Shown here in pieces: positions 14,188-22,067 of a stretch of 30,649 nt of DNA. This DNA comes from JBKPRX01 sp046734795. GTDB lineage: Bacteria > Actinomycetota > Thermoleophilia > Gaiellales > Gaiellaceae. The notes beneath the pieces were generated by a model. The model was not told the origin of the DNA, searched no databases, and saw nothing but the letters and a program-made list of their open reading frames with translations. Within the stretch, counting starts at the first letter, position 1; every line of letters begins with the position of its first letter. The position numbers were made by a program, and so were the translations under genes. The stretch is from contig JBKPRX010000122.1 in the NCBI GenBank assembly GCA_046734795.1, forward strand, positions 1 to 30,649, written 5' to 3'.

Positions 14188-15216
14188 GTGCGTGTACTGA
14201 CGCTCCGCGAGCTGAACCGCGCGACGCTCGCGCGACAGCTGTTGCTCGCGCGGCGCCGGCTCGCCCCGGCGCGTGCGATCGAGCAGGTCGCGGGACTGCA
14301 GGCGCAATGGCCACCCTCGCCGTACATCGGCTTGTGGTCGCGGATCGAGGGCTTTCGCCGCGAAAGTCTCGAACGCGCGCTCGTGCGCGGCGACGTCGTC
14401 AAGGCAACGGCCATGCGCAGCACGCTCCATCTTCTCAGCCGGCGCGAGTACGGCTTCTACTGGGCGGCGCTCCACGACATCCCGACGTGGTCGAAACCAG
14501 CGCTCGCCGACGCAGAGCGGGCATACGCCGACATCGTGGCGCTCGGCGGCGACGGACGCGTGACGCTGAAGACCGTCGTCACCGAACTGTGCGAGCGATA
14601 CGGGTGGGACGACCTTCATGCGCGTCGCGTTTGGCACGCCGCACGCGTGCGCGCGCACATCCACCACGCGCCGGAGACGGCTCTCTGGCAGACGCGGCCA
14701 CAAGCCGTGTATGCGCAACTCGACTTGCCCGACGAGATCGAGCGCGACGAGGCAATCGCGCACGTCGTGCGTCGCTACCTCGCTGCGTTTGGTCCGGCGA
14801 CGCGTGCCGACATCGCGAACTGGAGCGGAATCCGCGTTCGCGACTTCGAACCCGCGCTCGAGTTGCTCGAGCCGCTGCGCCGCTTCCGGACCGAGGACGG
14901 CAAGGAGCTCCTCGACCTGCCGCGCGCGCCGCTACCGGATGCGAGCAGTCCGGCACCGGTCCGCTTTCTGCCGAAGTGGGACAACGTCTTGCTCGCGCAT
15001 GCAGATCGGCGGCGCGTCCTGCGGGACGAGCACCGACGGACTGTGATCATCAAGAACGGCGACGTGCATCAGACCGTGCTCGTCGACGGAGTCGTCGCCG
15101 CGATTTGGTTGGTCGATGGCGACCGCGTGCGGGTCGAGCCGGTCGCACCGATCGCGCGCCGTTTCCGCAGCGAGCTCGAAGCCGAGCGCGCGCGCCTCGA
15201 GGCGTGGCTTCGCTAG
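14188..15216 (+). CDS. HTH_42 (AlkZ-type) DNA glycosylase, winged-helix protein
   Basis: 342 residues from a GTG at 14188. The N-terminus (LRELNRATLARQLLLARRRL) and the following EQVAGLQAQWPPSPYIGLWSRI fit the winged-helix family that includes AlkZ and E. coli YcaQ. The catalytic motif reads Q38-A-Q40, the Q-x-Q form reported for AlkZ (YcaQ/AlkX has Q-x-D). Further landmarks are ATAMRSTLHLLSRREYGFYW, FGPATRADIANWSGI, and the C-terminal VRFLPKWDNVLLAHADR with VDGVVAAIWLVDGDRVRVEP. These enzymes excise bulky alkyl or crosslinked bases from DNA. The next gene, 10 bases further on, is an AP endonuclease, which would process the abasic site. Pipelines may call it simply 'winged helix DNA-binding domain protein'. 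Confidence 0.85.
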   Translation: MRVLTLRELNRATLARQLLLARRRLAPARAIEQVAGLQAQWPPSPYIGLWSRIEGFRRESLERALVRGDVVKATAMRSTLHLLSRREYGFYWAALHDIPTWSKPALADAERAYADIVALGGDGRVTLKTVVTELCERYGWDDLHARRVWHAARVRAHIHHAPETALWQTRPQAVYAQLDLPDEIERDEAIAHVVRRYLAAFGPATRADIANWSGIRVRDFEPALELLEPLRRFRTEDGKELLDLPRAPLPDASSPAPVRFLPKWDNVLLAHADRRRVLRDEHRRTVIIKNGDVHQTVLVDGVVAAIWLVDGDRVRVEPVAPIARRFRSELEAERARLEAWLR

Positions 15217-15219
15217 CGT
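15214..15219 (+). promoter_or_regulatory. -10 box TAGCGT embedded in the preceding stop codon, upstream of nfo
   Basis: The TAG stop of the glycosylase gene is also the start of TAGCGT, seven bases before the ATG of the endonuclease gene at 15227. The endonuclease could thus be made both by read-through and from its own leaderless transcript. Confidence 0.4.
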
Positions 15220-15226
15220 CAGCGCG

Positions 15227-16081
15227 ATGCAGATCGGTGCGCACATCTCGTCGTCCGGCGGAATCGACAAGGCAATCGATCGTGCTGTCGCAATGGACGC
15301 AGACTCCGTGCAGGTGTTCACGCAGAGCCCGCGCACGTGGCGGCCGACGAATCACGATCCGTCGAGCTTCGAGCGCTTTCGCGAGAAACGCGCCGAAGCC
15401 GGACTCGGCGGCGTCGTCTGTCACGCGCTCTACCTGTGCAACCTCGCCGCGCCGAAGGACGACGTCTACGAGAAGTCCGTCGCCGCGCTGCGAAACACGA
15501 TGGAAGTCGCGTGCGGGATCGGCGCAGACGGCGTCGTCTTCCACGTCGGCTCGCACCTCGGCAGCGGTTTCGAGACCGGGCTCGAACGCGTGCTGCCCGC
15601 GTTGGAGCAGGTGCTCGAGCTCTGCACCGACGAGACATGGCTCCTGATGGAGAACTCAGCCGGCGCCGGCGGCACGATCGGCCGCTCGCTCGACGAGCTG
15701 ACGACGATCTGGGAGCGGCTCGACCGGCATCCGCGGCTCGGACTCTGCCTCGACTCGTGCCACCTGTGGGTGTCCGGGATCGACGTCAAGGACCGCGCCG
15801 CGCTTGACGCGCTCGTCGGCGAGGTCGAGACGACGATGGGCATCGAGCGTCTGCGCGCGATTCACGTGAACGATGCGAAGACGCCGCTCGGCTCGAACCT
15901 CGACCGGCACGACAACATCGGCGAGGGCGTCCTCGGCGAGAACCTCGGCCTCTTCCTCAGCCACCCGAGCTTCGAAGGCCTGCCCGCGCTGCTCGAGGTC
16001 CCGGGCAAGGACGGCCACGGCCCCGACGCAGACGAGGTGCGGAAGGCGAAGGAGCTGCGCGAGCGCTGGCTCAGTCGGTGA
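15227..16081 (+). CDS. nfo: Deoxyribonuclease IV (AP endonuclease)
   Basis: 284 residues, the normal length. The TIM-barrel enzyme cuts DNA 5' of abasic sites using three metal ions. All nine ligands of the E. coli enzyme have counterparts: H66 (VVCHALYL), H106 (VVFHVGSHLG), E142 (LLMENSAGAG), D176 and H179 (LCLDSCHLW), H213 (AIHVNDAKT), D226 and H228 (NLDRHDNIGEG) and E257 (LLEVPG). The MQIGAHISSSGG start and the GSNLDRHDNIGEG signature are standard. It lies ten bases after the AlkZ-type glycosylase on the same strand and overlaps the convergent cysteine-rich gene by 11 bases at its 3' end. Confidence 0.96.
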   Translation: MQIGAHISSSGGIDKAIDRAVAMDADSVQVFTQSPRTWRPTNHDPSSFERFREKRAEAGLGGVVCHALYLCNLAAPKDDVYEKSVAALRNTMEVACGIGADGVVFHVGSHLGSGFETGLERVLPALEQVLELCTDETWLLMENSAGAGGTIGRSLDELTTIWERLDRHPRLGLCLDSCHLWVSGIDVKDRAALDALVGEVETTMGIERLRAIHVNDAKTPLGSNLDRHDNIGEGVLGENLGLFLSHPSFEGLPALLEVPGKDGHGPDADEVRKAKELRERWLSR

Positions 16082-16493
16082 GCCGCGCGAAGACGCGGAA
16101 GGTAAGGCCCGCGTCCGGCAGCTCGTGGAACTCGGGGTTGACGCAGCCGACGTCGTCGCTTCGGTGCGGGTAGCACTCGTCGACTTCGGAGCGGCACATC
16201 GGCAGCGGGTTCTTGACGGCCTTGACGGCGCCGAAGCCGCTCATGCGACGCTCGGCCGCTCGCAGCATGTGGACGTCGATCTCGGCGGCGAAGATCTTCT
16301 GCAGGCAACCCATGTACTTGTGCCCGAACTCCTCGTACGCGTAGACGAACGGGCAACCGCGATCGAGGCAGGCGGACGGATAGACGACTTTGTCGCAGTG
16401 AACCTCGCAGCGCCTGCACTCGGTCTCGTCCTGCGGACGCAGCGGTAGCGCAACGGGTGCGTCTGTGTCAGACCGCTGCCGCGAGGGGGCCAT
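16071..16493 (-). CDS. Cysteine-rich hypothetical protein
   Basis: 140 residues from the ATG at 16493. Nine cysteines fall in two groups: TECRRCEVHCDK, SACLDRGCPF and MGCLQKIF in the first half (spacing C-x2-C-x3-C-x8-C-x4-C-x15-C), then LPMCRSEVDECYPH and DDVGCVNPEFHEL (C-x6-C-x9-C). Together with nearby histidines this suggests a zinc- or iron-sulfur-binding protein, but the spacing does not match a family I can name. No signal peptide; cytoplasmic. A promoter with TTGCGC, 17 bases, GACAAT and eight bases before the ATG is visible. It is convergent with nfo (11-base overlap) and divergent from the antiporter gene. Confidence 0.7.
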   Translation of the reverse strand: MAPSRQRSDTDAPVALPLRPQDETECRRCEVHCDKVVYPSACLDRGCPFVYAYEEFGHKYMGCLQKIFAAEIDVHMLRAAERRMSGFGAVKAVKNPLPMCRSEVDECYPHRSDDVGCVNPEFHELPDAGLTFRVFARLTD

Positions 16494-16501
16494 GTTCGCG
16501 A

Positions 16502-16530
16502 ATTGTCGGTCTGTCGGAAGGGCTGCGCAA
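16502..16530 (-). promoter_or_regulatory. Promoter of the cysteine-rich gene (-35 TTGCGC, -10 GACAAT)
   Basis: On the minus strand TTGCGC and GACAAT are 17 bases apart, the optimal distance, and GACAAT ends eight bases before the ATG at 16493. This is the best two-box promoter I can see in the window. Confidence 0.5.
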
Positions 16531-16593
16531 GACTTGACTTTTGCGCGGTTTTTCGCTTGTAGAAACCGACGCGGCCGCTGCCGAACGCGTCGG

Positions 16594-16599
16594 TAGGGT
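16594..16599 (+). promoter_or_regulatory. -10 box TAGGGT, leaderless start of the antiporter
   Basis: TAGGGT, then six bases (TGCCGC), then the GTG at 16606. A TTGACT box at 16534-16539 is too far upstream to serve as its -35. Confidence 0.45.
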
Positions 16600-16605
16600 T
16601 GCCGC

Positions 16606-17655
16606 GTGGGCCGGAAGCTGATTTGGGCGTCGCTCGCCCTTGCTCCCGCCACAATCGTCATCGATGCCGTCGCGCATCCGAGCAAGACGCTCCTCTTCGT
16701 GCTCGCGGCGGCCGCGCTCGTTCCGCTCGCATGGCTGATCGGCGAGGCGACGGAGCACGCGGCGGAGCACACGGGTCCGGGGATCGGCGGGTTCCTGAAC
16801 GCGAGCTTCGGCAACGCGCCGGAGCTGATCATCGCCCTCCTCGCCGTTCACGAAGGGCTGCCGAACGTCGTCCGCGGATCGCTCGCCGGATCGGTGATCT
16901 CGAACATCCTGCTCGTGCTCGGATTCGCGATGGCGGTCGGGCCGGATCGCGCGGAACTCGACCGCAGGTCGCTCGTCGGGCAGCTGGGGCTCGTCGCGCT
17001 TGCTGTCGGCCTCTTCCTCATTCCGTCGATTGCAGGCATCTCGGGCGACCCCGAGCGAGACAGCCTCGTGTACTTCTCCATTCCGATCGCAGTGACCCTG
17101 CTCCTCGTGTACGTGACGCTCACGGTTCGAGGCTTGCGGCGTCACCGAGCCGACCACGTCGCGTCGGGCGAAGAGCCGTCGGAGCGTGGGTGGAGCTTCG
17201 CGGTGTCGCTCGTCGCGCTCGGAATCGCGACGGTGACCACTGCCGTCATCAGCGAGATCCTCGTTCACTCACTCGAGGCCTTCGCAGACGCCGCCGGCCT
17301 CTCGGAGTTCTTCATCTCGGTCGTGATCGTCGCAATCGTCGGCAACGCGGCCGAGCATGGCGGTGCAATCGTGATCGCGCATCGCGGGAAGATGAAGCTC
17401 GCAACCGAGATCGCGATCTCGTCCAGTGCGCAGGTGGCGCTGCTCGTCACGCCGACGATCATGCTGCTCTCACTGCTCTTCGCGAACCCGCTCCCGCTCT
17501 CGTTTCGGTGGGAAGAGCTCCTCGGGATGGGCGCTGCGGCGGTCTTCGTCGGCGCCGTCGTCTCGGACGGCCGCTCGCGGAAATGGGAGGGTTTCATGCT
17601 GATCGCGATCTACGTCGGCGTCGCCGCGGGTTTCTACGCCGCCGGCGATCGCTGA
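16606..17655 (+). CDS. Ca2+/H+ (CaCA family) antiporter
   Basis: 349 residues with about eleven membrane segments in two homologous halves. The two ion-binding repeats are plain: GGFLNASFGNAPELIIALLA (about residues 64-83) and VIVAIVGNAAEHGGAIVIAH (about 240-259), where the glutamates in PEL and AEH carry the cation. The family (ChaA/VCX1/CAX) exports calcium or other cations in exchange for protons across the cytoplasmic membrane. An acidic-to-basic cytoplasmic loop (LRRHRADHVASGEEPSERG) separates the halves, as usual. Length is slightly below the typical 350-400. The GTG start at 16606 is favoured by the TAGGGT box six bases upstream. The ABC transporter genes follow 18 bases later on the same strand. 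Confidence 0.92.
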   Translation: MGRKLIWASLALAPATIVIDAVAHPSKTLLFVLAAAALVPLAWLIGEATEHAAEHTGPGIGGFLNASFGNAPELIIALLAVHEGLPNVVRGSLAGSVISNILLVLGFAMAVGPDRAELDRRSLVGQLGLVALAVGLFLIPSIAGISGDPERDSLVYFSIPIAVTLLLVYVTLTVRGLRRHRADHVASGEEPSERGWSFAVSLVALGIATVTTAVISEILVHSLEAFADAAGLSEFFISVVIVAIVGNAAEHGGAIVIAHRGKMKLATEIAISSSAQVALLVTPTIMLLSLLFANPLPLSFRWEELLGMGAAAVFVGAVVSDGRSRKWEGFMLIAIYVGVAAGFYAAGDR

Positions 17656-17673
17656 CGCTGGCACACTGGAGGA

Positions 17674-18420
17674 GTGGCGACGCCGTCCGCCAACGGGGCT
17701 GTAGTCGAGGGCCGTGACGTCACTCGCCGGTACGGCGAGGGCGAAACTGCAGTCGACGCGCTGCGAGGTGTCGACCTCGACGTCACAACGGGTGAGCTCG
17801 TCGCGGTCATGGGCCCTTCTGGCTCAGGGAAGTCAACGCTCATGCACATTCTTGCCGGCCTCGACAAGCCGACAAGTGGAACAGTGACGATCGCGGGGAC
17901 CGGACTCGCCGACCTGAACGACACGGAGCTGACGAAGCTTCGGCGTGAGCACATCGGCTTCGTGTTCCAGTTCTTCAACTTGCTGCCGATGCTGAACGCG
18001 GAGGAGAACATCGTCTTGCCGCTCTCGATTGCGGGCGAGAAGCCGGACAAGGCGTGGCTAGCAGACCTGTTGAATCGCGTCGGGCTCGCAGACCGCCGAG
18101 ACCACCGGCCGTCGGAGCTCTCGGGTGGTCAGCAGCAACGTGTGGCGATCGGTCGCGCGCTCGTCAACCGTCCTTCGATCATCTTCGCCGACGAGCCGAC
18201 GGGAAATCTCGATTCGAAGACGAGCGGCGAGATCCTCGATCTGCTCGAGCACTCGGTTCGCGAGCTCAAGCAAACGATCGTGATGGTGACGCACGAGCCG
18301 CGCGCCGCCGCAATCGCGGACCGCGTCCTCTTCCTCGACGACGGCGCGATCGTGCGAGAGGCGCGCGACATCTCGGCGCACGACATCGTGGCCGAGATCG
18401 AGGAGCTCGGCAACCGGTGA
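17674..18420 (+). CDS. ABC transporter ATP-binding protein, MacB/LolD type
   Basis: 248 residues. Walker A GPSGSGKST (47-55), Q-loop FVFQFFNLLPMLNAEENI, signature LSGGQQQR (149-156), Walker B IIFADEPTGNLD (169-180) and the H-switch in MVTHEPRAAA are all intact. The EENIVLPL region and DEPTGNLD ending place it in the LolD/MacB/FtsE group, which drives type VII mechanotransmission transporters instead of pumping a substrate through the membrane core. The GTG start at 17674 is preceded directly by GGAGGA and, six bases upstream, by the box CACACT. The stop overlaps the start of the permease gene by four bases (GTGA), so the two make one complex. Confidence 0.94.
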   Translation: MATPSANGAVVEGRDVTRRYGEGETAVDALRGVDLDVTTGELVAVMGPSGSGKSTLMHILAGLDKPTSGTVTIAGTGLADLNDTELTKLRREHIGFVFQFFNLLPMLNAEENIVLPLSIAGEKPDKAWLADLLNRVGLADRRDHRPSELSGGQQQRVAIGRALVNRPSIIFADEPTGNLDSKTSGEILDLLEHSVRELKQTIVMVTHEPRAAAIADRVLFLDDGAIVREARDISAHDIVAEIEELGNR

Positions 18421-20975
18421 CCGCGTTCGCGCTGCGCGGAATGTTCGCGCGGAAGCTGCGCACGGCGCTGACCGCGATCGCGATCGTGCTCGGCGTCGCG
18501 ACCGTGAGCGGGACGTACGTGCTCACGGACTCGATCAACAACGCGTTCCACTCGATCTTCTACGAGACCCGAGCCGGTTCCGATGCGGTCATCAGCGGCA
18601 AGTCGGCCTTCGACATCACCGACGGCAGCGGCGTCACCGCGCCCGCCTTCGACGAATCGCTCTTGCCGAAGGTGCGCAACCTGCCCGACGTCGCTGCCGC
18701 GGAGGGCCAGGTCAACGGGACGGCGCAGTTCATCGGAAAGGACGGCAAAGCCGTCGTCTACGGCGGTGCACCGAATCTCGGCTTCAGCATCGCGAACGGC
18801 GCATCTCGGTTCAATCCGCTCAAGCTCGTGTCCGGTACGTGGCCCGGGCCGAACGAGGTGGTGATCGACAAATCGACCGCGTCGAAGGAGAACTTCGACA
18901 TCGGCCAGATCGTCGGCGTGCAGACCGTCGGGCCGATCCAGCGGCTCCGCATCTCGGGCATCGTGAAGTTCGGGTCGGTCTCGACGATCGGCGGCGCAAC
19001 GCTTGCGGGGTTCGACCTGCCGACAGCGCAGCGCCTGTTCGGGAAAAAGGGCGAGCTGGACGAGATCGCCGTGGCGGCCAACCAGGGAGTGCCGGAGGAG
19101 AAGCTCGCCGGCGAGATTCGCTCAATCCTGCCGCCCGCCACGCAGGTTCGGACCGCACAAGCGCAGTCGCAAGAGGACAGCAAGGACACCGATTCGTTCA
19201 TCTCGTTCCTACAGAAGTTCCTGCTCGGCTTCGGCGGCGTCGCGCTCTTCGTCGGCAGCTTCGTGATCGCGAACTCGCTGTCGATCACGATCGCGCAGCG
19301 CACACGCGAGTTCGCCACGCTGCGCACACTCGGCGCATCGCGTCGGCAGGTGCTGCGCTCCGTCATCCTCGAGGCGCTCGTGATCGGAGTTGTCGCGTCC
19401 GTCGTGGGACTCTTTGCGGGGTTGGCGCTCGCGCTCGGCCTGTTCGCGCTCTTCGAGGCAGTCGGCTTCACGCTGCCGAACAACGGCCTGACGCTCGAGA
19501 CGCGCACAGTCGTCGTCGCGCTTCTTGTCGGGATCGGCGTGACGCTCCTCGCGAGCCTGCGACCGGCCTTGCGGGCGACGCGCGTGCCTCCGATCGCAGC
19601 GGTGCGCGAGGGCGCTTCGCTGCCCGAGTCACGTTGGGCGCGCTTCCGCCTTCCCGCCGCGCTCGTTCTGACGGCGATCGGCTTCGCCGGGCTCGTCGTC
19701 GGCCTCTTCGTGCCCGACCTCGGCACCGGTCAGATCCTGCTCTTCATGCTCGGCGGCGCGGTCCTCGTCTTCATGGGGATCGCGCTCCTGTCCGTCCGCC
19801 TCATCGGACCGTTTGCGTGGACACTCGGCTGGCCTGCGACGCGGATCGGCGGTGCACCCGGCTTCCTCGCACGCGACAACGCGCGAAGGAATCCGCAGCG
19901 AACCGCGTCGACGGCGTCCGCGCTGATGATCGGGCTCGCGCTCGTCACGCTCGTTTCGCTGCTCGCTGCGGGGATCGTCGCGAGCTTCCGCGGCGCCGTG
20001 AACGACATCTGGAAGAACGCCGACTACGCGATCACCGCTCAGAACAACTTCTCGCCGATCCCGGTCGCAGCCTCCGAAGCCGTTGCGAAGGTTCCCGGTG
20101 TGACTGCCGTCGGGAACGTGCGCGCGGGCCAGTCGGAAGCCTTCGGCAAGACGATCGGGACGACTGCGGTGAATCCAGCAGCCGCGCAGATGTTCAACCT
20201 CGACTGGCAGGAGGGTTCGGAGCGCACCATCGCGACTCTCGGCGACGACGGAGCGTTCGTCGACAAGGACTACGCAAAGAGTCACAACCTGGGACTCGGC
20301 TCTCCCGTGCGACTGACGTTCGCAAGCGGCGCGCAGCAAACATTCTCGGTTGACGGGATCTTCGATCCGCCGACCGGCGGCTCGCCGTTCGGCCGCGTCA
20401 CGATCTCCGCCGCAGCATGGGACCGTCACACGCCGGACCCCGAGAACCTCTACTCGTTCGTCCTCATGCGCGGTGGCCAGACCGATGCGAACCAGGCAGC
20501 GCTGGAACACGCCTTGCGACAATTCCCGAACGCGAAGTCTGCGACCAGGCAGAAGTTCATCGATAACCAGATCTCCGGCCTGAGCTCGATCCTCAACATC
20601 CTCTACGTCTTGCTCGCGCTCTCCGTCGTCGTGAGCCTGTTCGGGATCGTGAACACGCTCGTCCTGACGGTGTTCGAGCGAACGCGCGAGATCGGGATGC
20701 TTCGCGCGATCGGGATGACGCGGCGTCAGGTGCGCCGCATGATTCGCCACGAGAGCGTGATCACGGCGCTCATCGGCGCAGCGATCGGAATCGTGCTCGG
20801 GATCGTCCTCGCGATGCTGCTGATCGCACGTGTCGATTTCCTCGTTTTGTCGATCCCGGTCGGCCAGCTGATCGTGTTTGTGATTGCCGCAGTGGTCGTC
20901 GGCATCGTCGCCGCGATCTTCCCGGCGCGTCGAGCGGCGAAGCTCGACGTGCTGCACGCGTTGCAATACGAGTGA
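18417..20975 (+). CDS. ABC transporter permease with two FtsX domains
   Basis: 852 residues from the GTG at 18417 inside the ATPase stop. It is a double-length permease: N-terminal helix (KLRTALTAIAIVLGVATVSG), a large extracytoplasmic MacB_PCD-type domain (about 35-255), an FtsX core of three helices (FLLGFGGVALFVGSFVIANS, VIGVVASVVGLFAGLALALG, VVVALLVGIGVTLLASLRPAL), two middle helices, then a second unit starting at NPQRTASTASALMIGLALVT with its own periplasmic domain and a final FtsX core (ILNILYVLLALSVVVSLFG to IVFVIAAVVVGIVAAIFPAR). The coupling motifs TLRTLGASRRQVLRS and MLRAIGMTRRQVRRM are present in both halves. Such proteins move lipids, peptides or drugs out of the membrane. Substrate unknown. 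One polypeptide gives the two halves usually provided by a dimer. Confidence 0.93.
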   Translation: MTAFALRGMFARKLRTALTAIAIVLGVATVSGTYVLTDSINNAFHSIFYETRAGSDAVISGKSAFDITDGSGVTAPAFDESLLPKVRNLPDVAAAEGQVNGTAQFIGKDGKAVVYGGAPNLGFSIANGASRFNPLKLVSGTWPGPNEVVIDKSTASKENFDIGQIVGVQTVGPIQRLRISGIVKFGSVSTIGGATLAGFDLPTAQRLFGKKGELDEIAVAANQGVPEEKLAGEIRSILPPATQVRTAQAQSQEDSKDTDSFISFLQKFLLGFGGVALFVGSFVIANSLSITIAQRTREFATLRTLGASRRQVLRSVILEALVIGVVASVVGLFAGLALALGLFALFEAVGFTLPNNGLTLETRTVVVALLVGIGVTLLASLRPALRATRVPPIAAVREGASLPESRWARFRLPAALVLTAIGFAGLVVGLFVPDLGTGQILLFMLGGAVLVFMGIALLSVRLIGPFAWTLGWPATRIGGAPGFLARDNARRNPQRTASTASALMIGLALVTLVSLLAAGIVASFRGAVNDIWKNADYAITAQNNFSPIPVAASEAVAKVPGVTAVGNVRAGQSEAFGKTIGTTAVNPAAAQMFNLDWQEGSERTIATLGDDGAFVDKDYAKSHNLGLGSPVRLTFASGAQQTFSVDGIFDPPTGGSPFGRVTISAAAWDRHTPDPENLYSFVLMRGGQTDANQAALEHALRQFPNAKSATRQKFIDNQISGLSSILNILYVLLALSVVVSLFGIVNTLVLTVFERTREIGMLRAIGMTRRQVRRMIRHESVITALIGAAIGIVLGIVLAMLLIARVDFLVLSIPVGQLIVFVIAAVVVGIVAAIFPARRAAKLDVLHALQYE

Positions 20976-20993
20976 CGGGCATTGCGCGCGGCC

Positions 20994-21042
20994 CCCACCC
21001 AGGGTGGGGATCCAACCCGCCTCCCTCTGCAGCCGACGCTAG
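20994..21042 (-). repeat. 49-nt structured intergenic element, copy 1
   Basis: Read on the minus strand from 21042: TAGCGTCG, five variable bases, AGAGGGAGGCGGGT, five variable bases, CCCCACCCTGGG, then T and GGGG. The last part is a perfect palindrome able to form a six- or seven-pair hairpin with a small loop. Copy 2 at 23128-23176 matches at 41 of 49 positions with no gap, in the opposite orientation. It lies 18 bases after the permease stop and 77 bases after the stop of the convergent oxidase gene. It may act as a terminator, a leader or a genome repeat. Confidence 0.8.
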
Positions 21043-21119
21043 CGAAGAAGTGGTGCCGCGACCGCGCCGACTTCGTGCCAATTCGCGAACAAGGCGCCCG
21101 CTCGTCAGCGGCGCGCGGC

Positions 21120-22031
21120 TCAGGTCGGCGTGACGAGATCCTCGATTTCCGCCGGCTCGGGCTCGGCGTCGAGGTCCGCGAGCGACCGACCGCGCGCCTT
21201 CGAGATCCGTTCGTAGCGCTTCGAGAACTGACTCGTCGCGTAGTCGAGGATCTCCGTCTGCGGTACGCCGAACGGCGTGACGTCCGAACCCTGCTCCTCG
21301 AATCCCTCGTTGACGAGCGCCGTCGTCAGCGGGAAGAGCTCGTTCATCCGCTCCTCGAAGACATCCCAGATGGACGGGTCCTCCGCGACGAGACGGCTGA
21401 GGAGGTAGACGCCGTACGCGATATGACGCGATTCGTCGCGCTTGATGTGCACGAGCCCCTCGCAGAGCCCAGGCATGAGCTCGTTGACGGCGAGCGAGCG
21501 GTGGTAGCTCCAATACCCGGTCTCGGCGAGTACGCCTTCGATGACCATGTTGTACGTCGTCGCAGCGCGGGCGACCGCTGCCGGCGAGTCGTCCTCGAGG
21601 AGCGCGTTCATTGTCTGCGGCAGCTCCTCGGCGAAGATCTGCTGGTACGTCGGCGTGTGGTACTCCGACAAGTCGCTCGGCGAGTCCGCCACCTCTTGCA
21701 ACCAGCGGCTGAAAAAGTCGGCGTGCTTGCCTTCCTCCCAGAGGAACGTCGTCAGGAACAGCTCTTCCTCGAGGCGTCCTTCCTTCGCAATCGTGAGCAA
21801 GAGCGGTAGCAGGTCGAGCGTCACTGCTTCCTCGCCGGCGACGAATTGCGACGTCAGCTCAAGGATCGCGAAGCGCCGGTCCTCGTCGAGCTCTTGCCAA
21901 TCTTCCCGGTCGCGAGTGAAGTCGATCTCGGCGGGGTTCCAAACGCCCAGCCGCTTTGCCTTCTCGTAAAGACGAAGCGGAAACGAGTCGCGGCGCAGGC
22001 CGCTGGTGGTGGTCGTGTAGCCGTTTCGCAT
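21120..22031 (-). CDS. R2-like ligand-binding oxidase (R2lox, Mn/Fe)
   Basis: 303 residues from the ATG at 22031. The ferritin-like helices keep all six metal ligands: E67 (VAGEEAVTLD), E100 and H103 (FLWEEGKHADFF), E165 (MVIEGVLAETGY), E200 and H203 (KRDESRHIAYG). V70 and Y160 stand where the Mycobacterium tuberculosis enzyme (Rv0233) forms its Val-Tyr ether crosslink. The opening SFPLRLYEKAKRLGVWNPAE and IDFTRDREDWQELDEDRR, and the ending YERISKARGRSLADLD, are also family-specific. This separates it from true ribonucleotide reductase small subunits, which lack the Val and place Tyr elsewhere. The protein binds a long-chain fatty acid and is thought to perform two-electron oxidations; its substrate is unknown. 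It is divergent from rlmN. Confidence 0.9.
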   Translation of the reverse strand: MRNGYTTTTSGLRRDSFPLRLYEKAKRLGVWNPAEIDFTRDREDWQELDEDRRFAILELTSQFVAGEEAVTLDLLPLLLTIAKEGRLEEELFLTTFLWEEGKHADFFSRWLQEVADSPSDLSEYHTPTYQQIFAEELPQTMNALLEDDSPAAVARAATTYNMVIEGVLAETGYWSYHRSLAVNELMPGLCEGLVHIKRDESRHIAYGVYLLSRLVAEDPSIWDVFEERMNELFPLTTALVNEGFEEQGSDVTPFGVPQTEILDYATSQFSKRYERISKARGRSLADLDAEPEPAEIEDLVTPT

Positions 22032-22037
22032 GGATCG

Positions 22038-22057
22038 AGTGTCACACAGGCTAGCCT
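22038..22057. promoter_or_regulatory. Palindromic shared -10 region between R2lox and rlmN
   Basis: AGGCTAGCCT (22048-22057) is its own reverse complement and offers TAGCCT on both strands. On the plus strand it precedes the rlmN GTG by ten bases. On the minus strand it precedes the R2lox ATG by sixteen; a second box, GACACT (22043-22038), lies exactly six bases before that ATG. Confidence 0.5.
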
Positions 22058-22067
22058 GGGCTGTCGA

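Noticed and set aside
19629..20966. 445-codon minus-strand open frame
   Set aside because: Antisense to the FtsX permease; very rich in D, E, R and H without any domain pattern.
20994..21042. Element copy 1 as a standard intrinsic terminator of the permease gene
   Set aside because: The hairpin is strong, but no T-run follows on the plus strand (it reads ATCCAACCC), and the conservation extends far beyond the hairpin.
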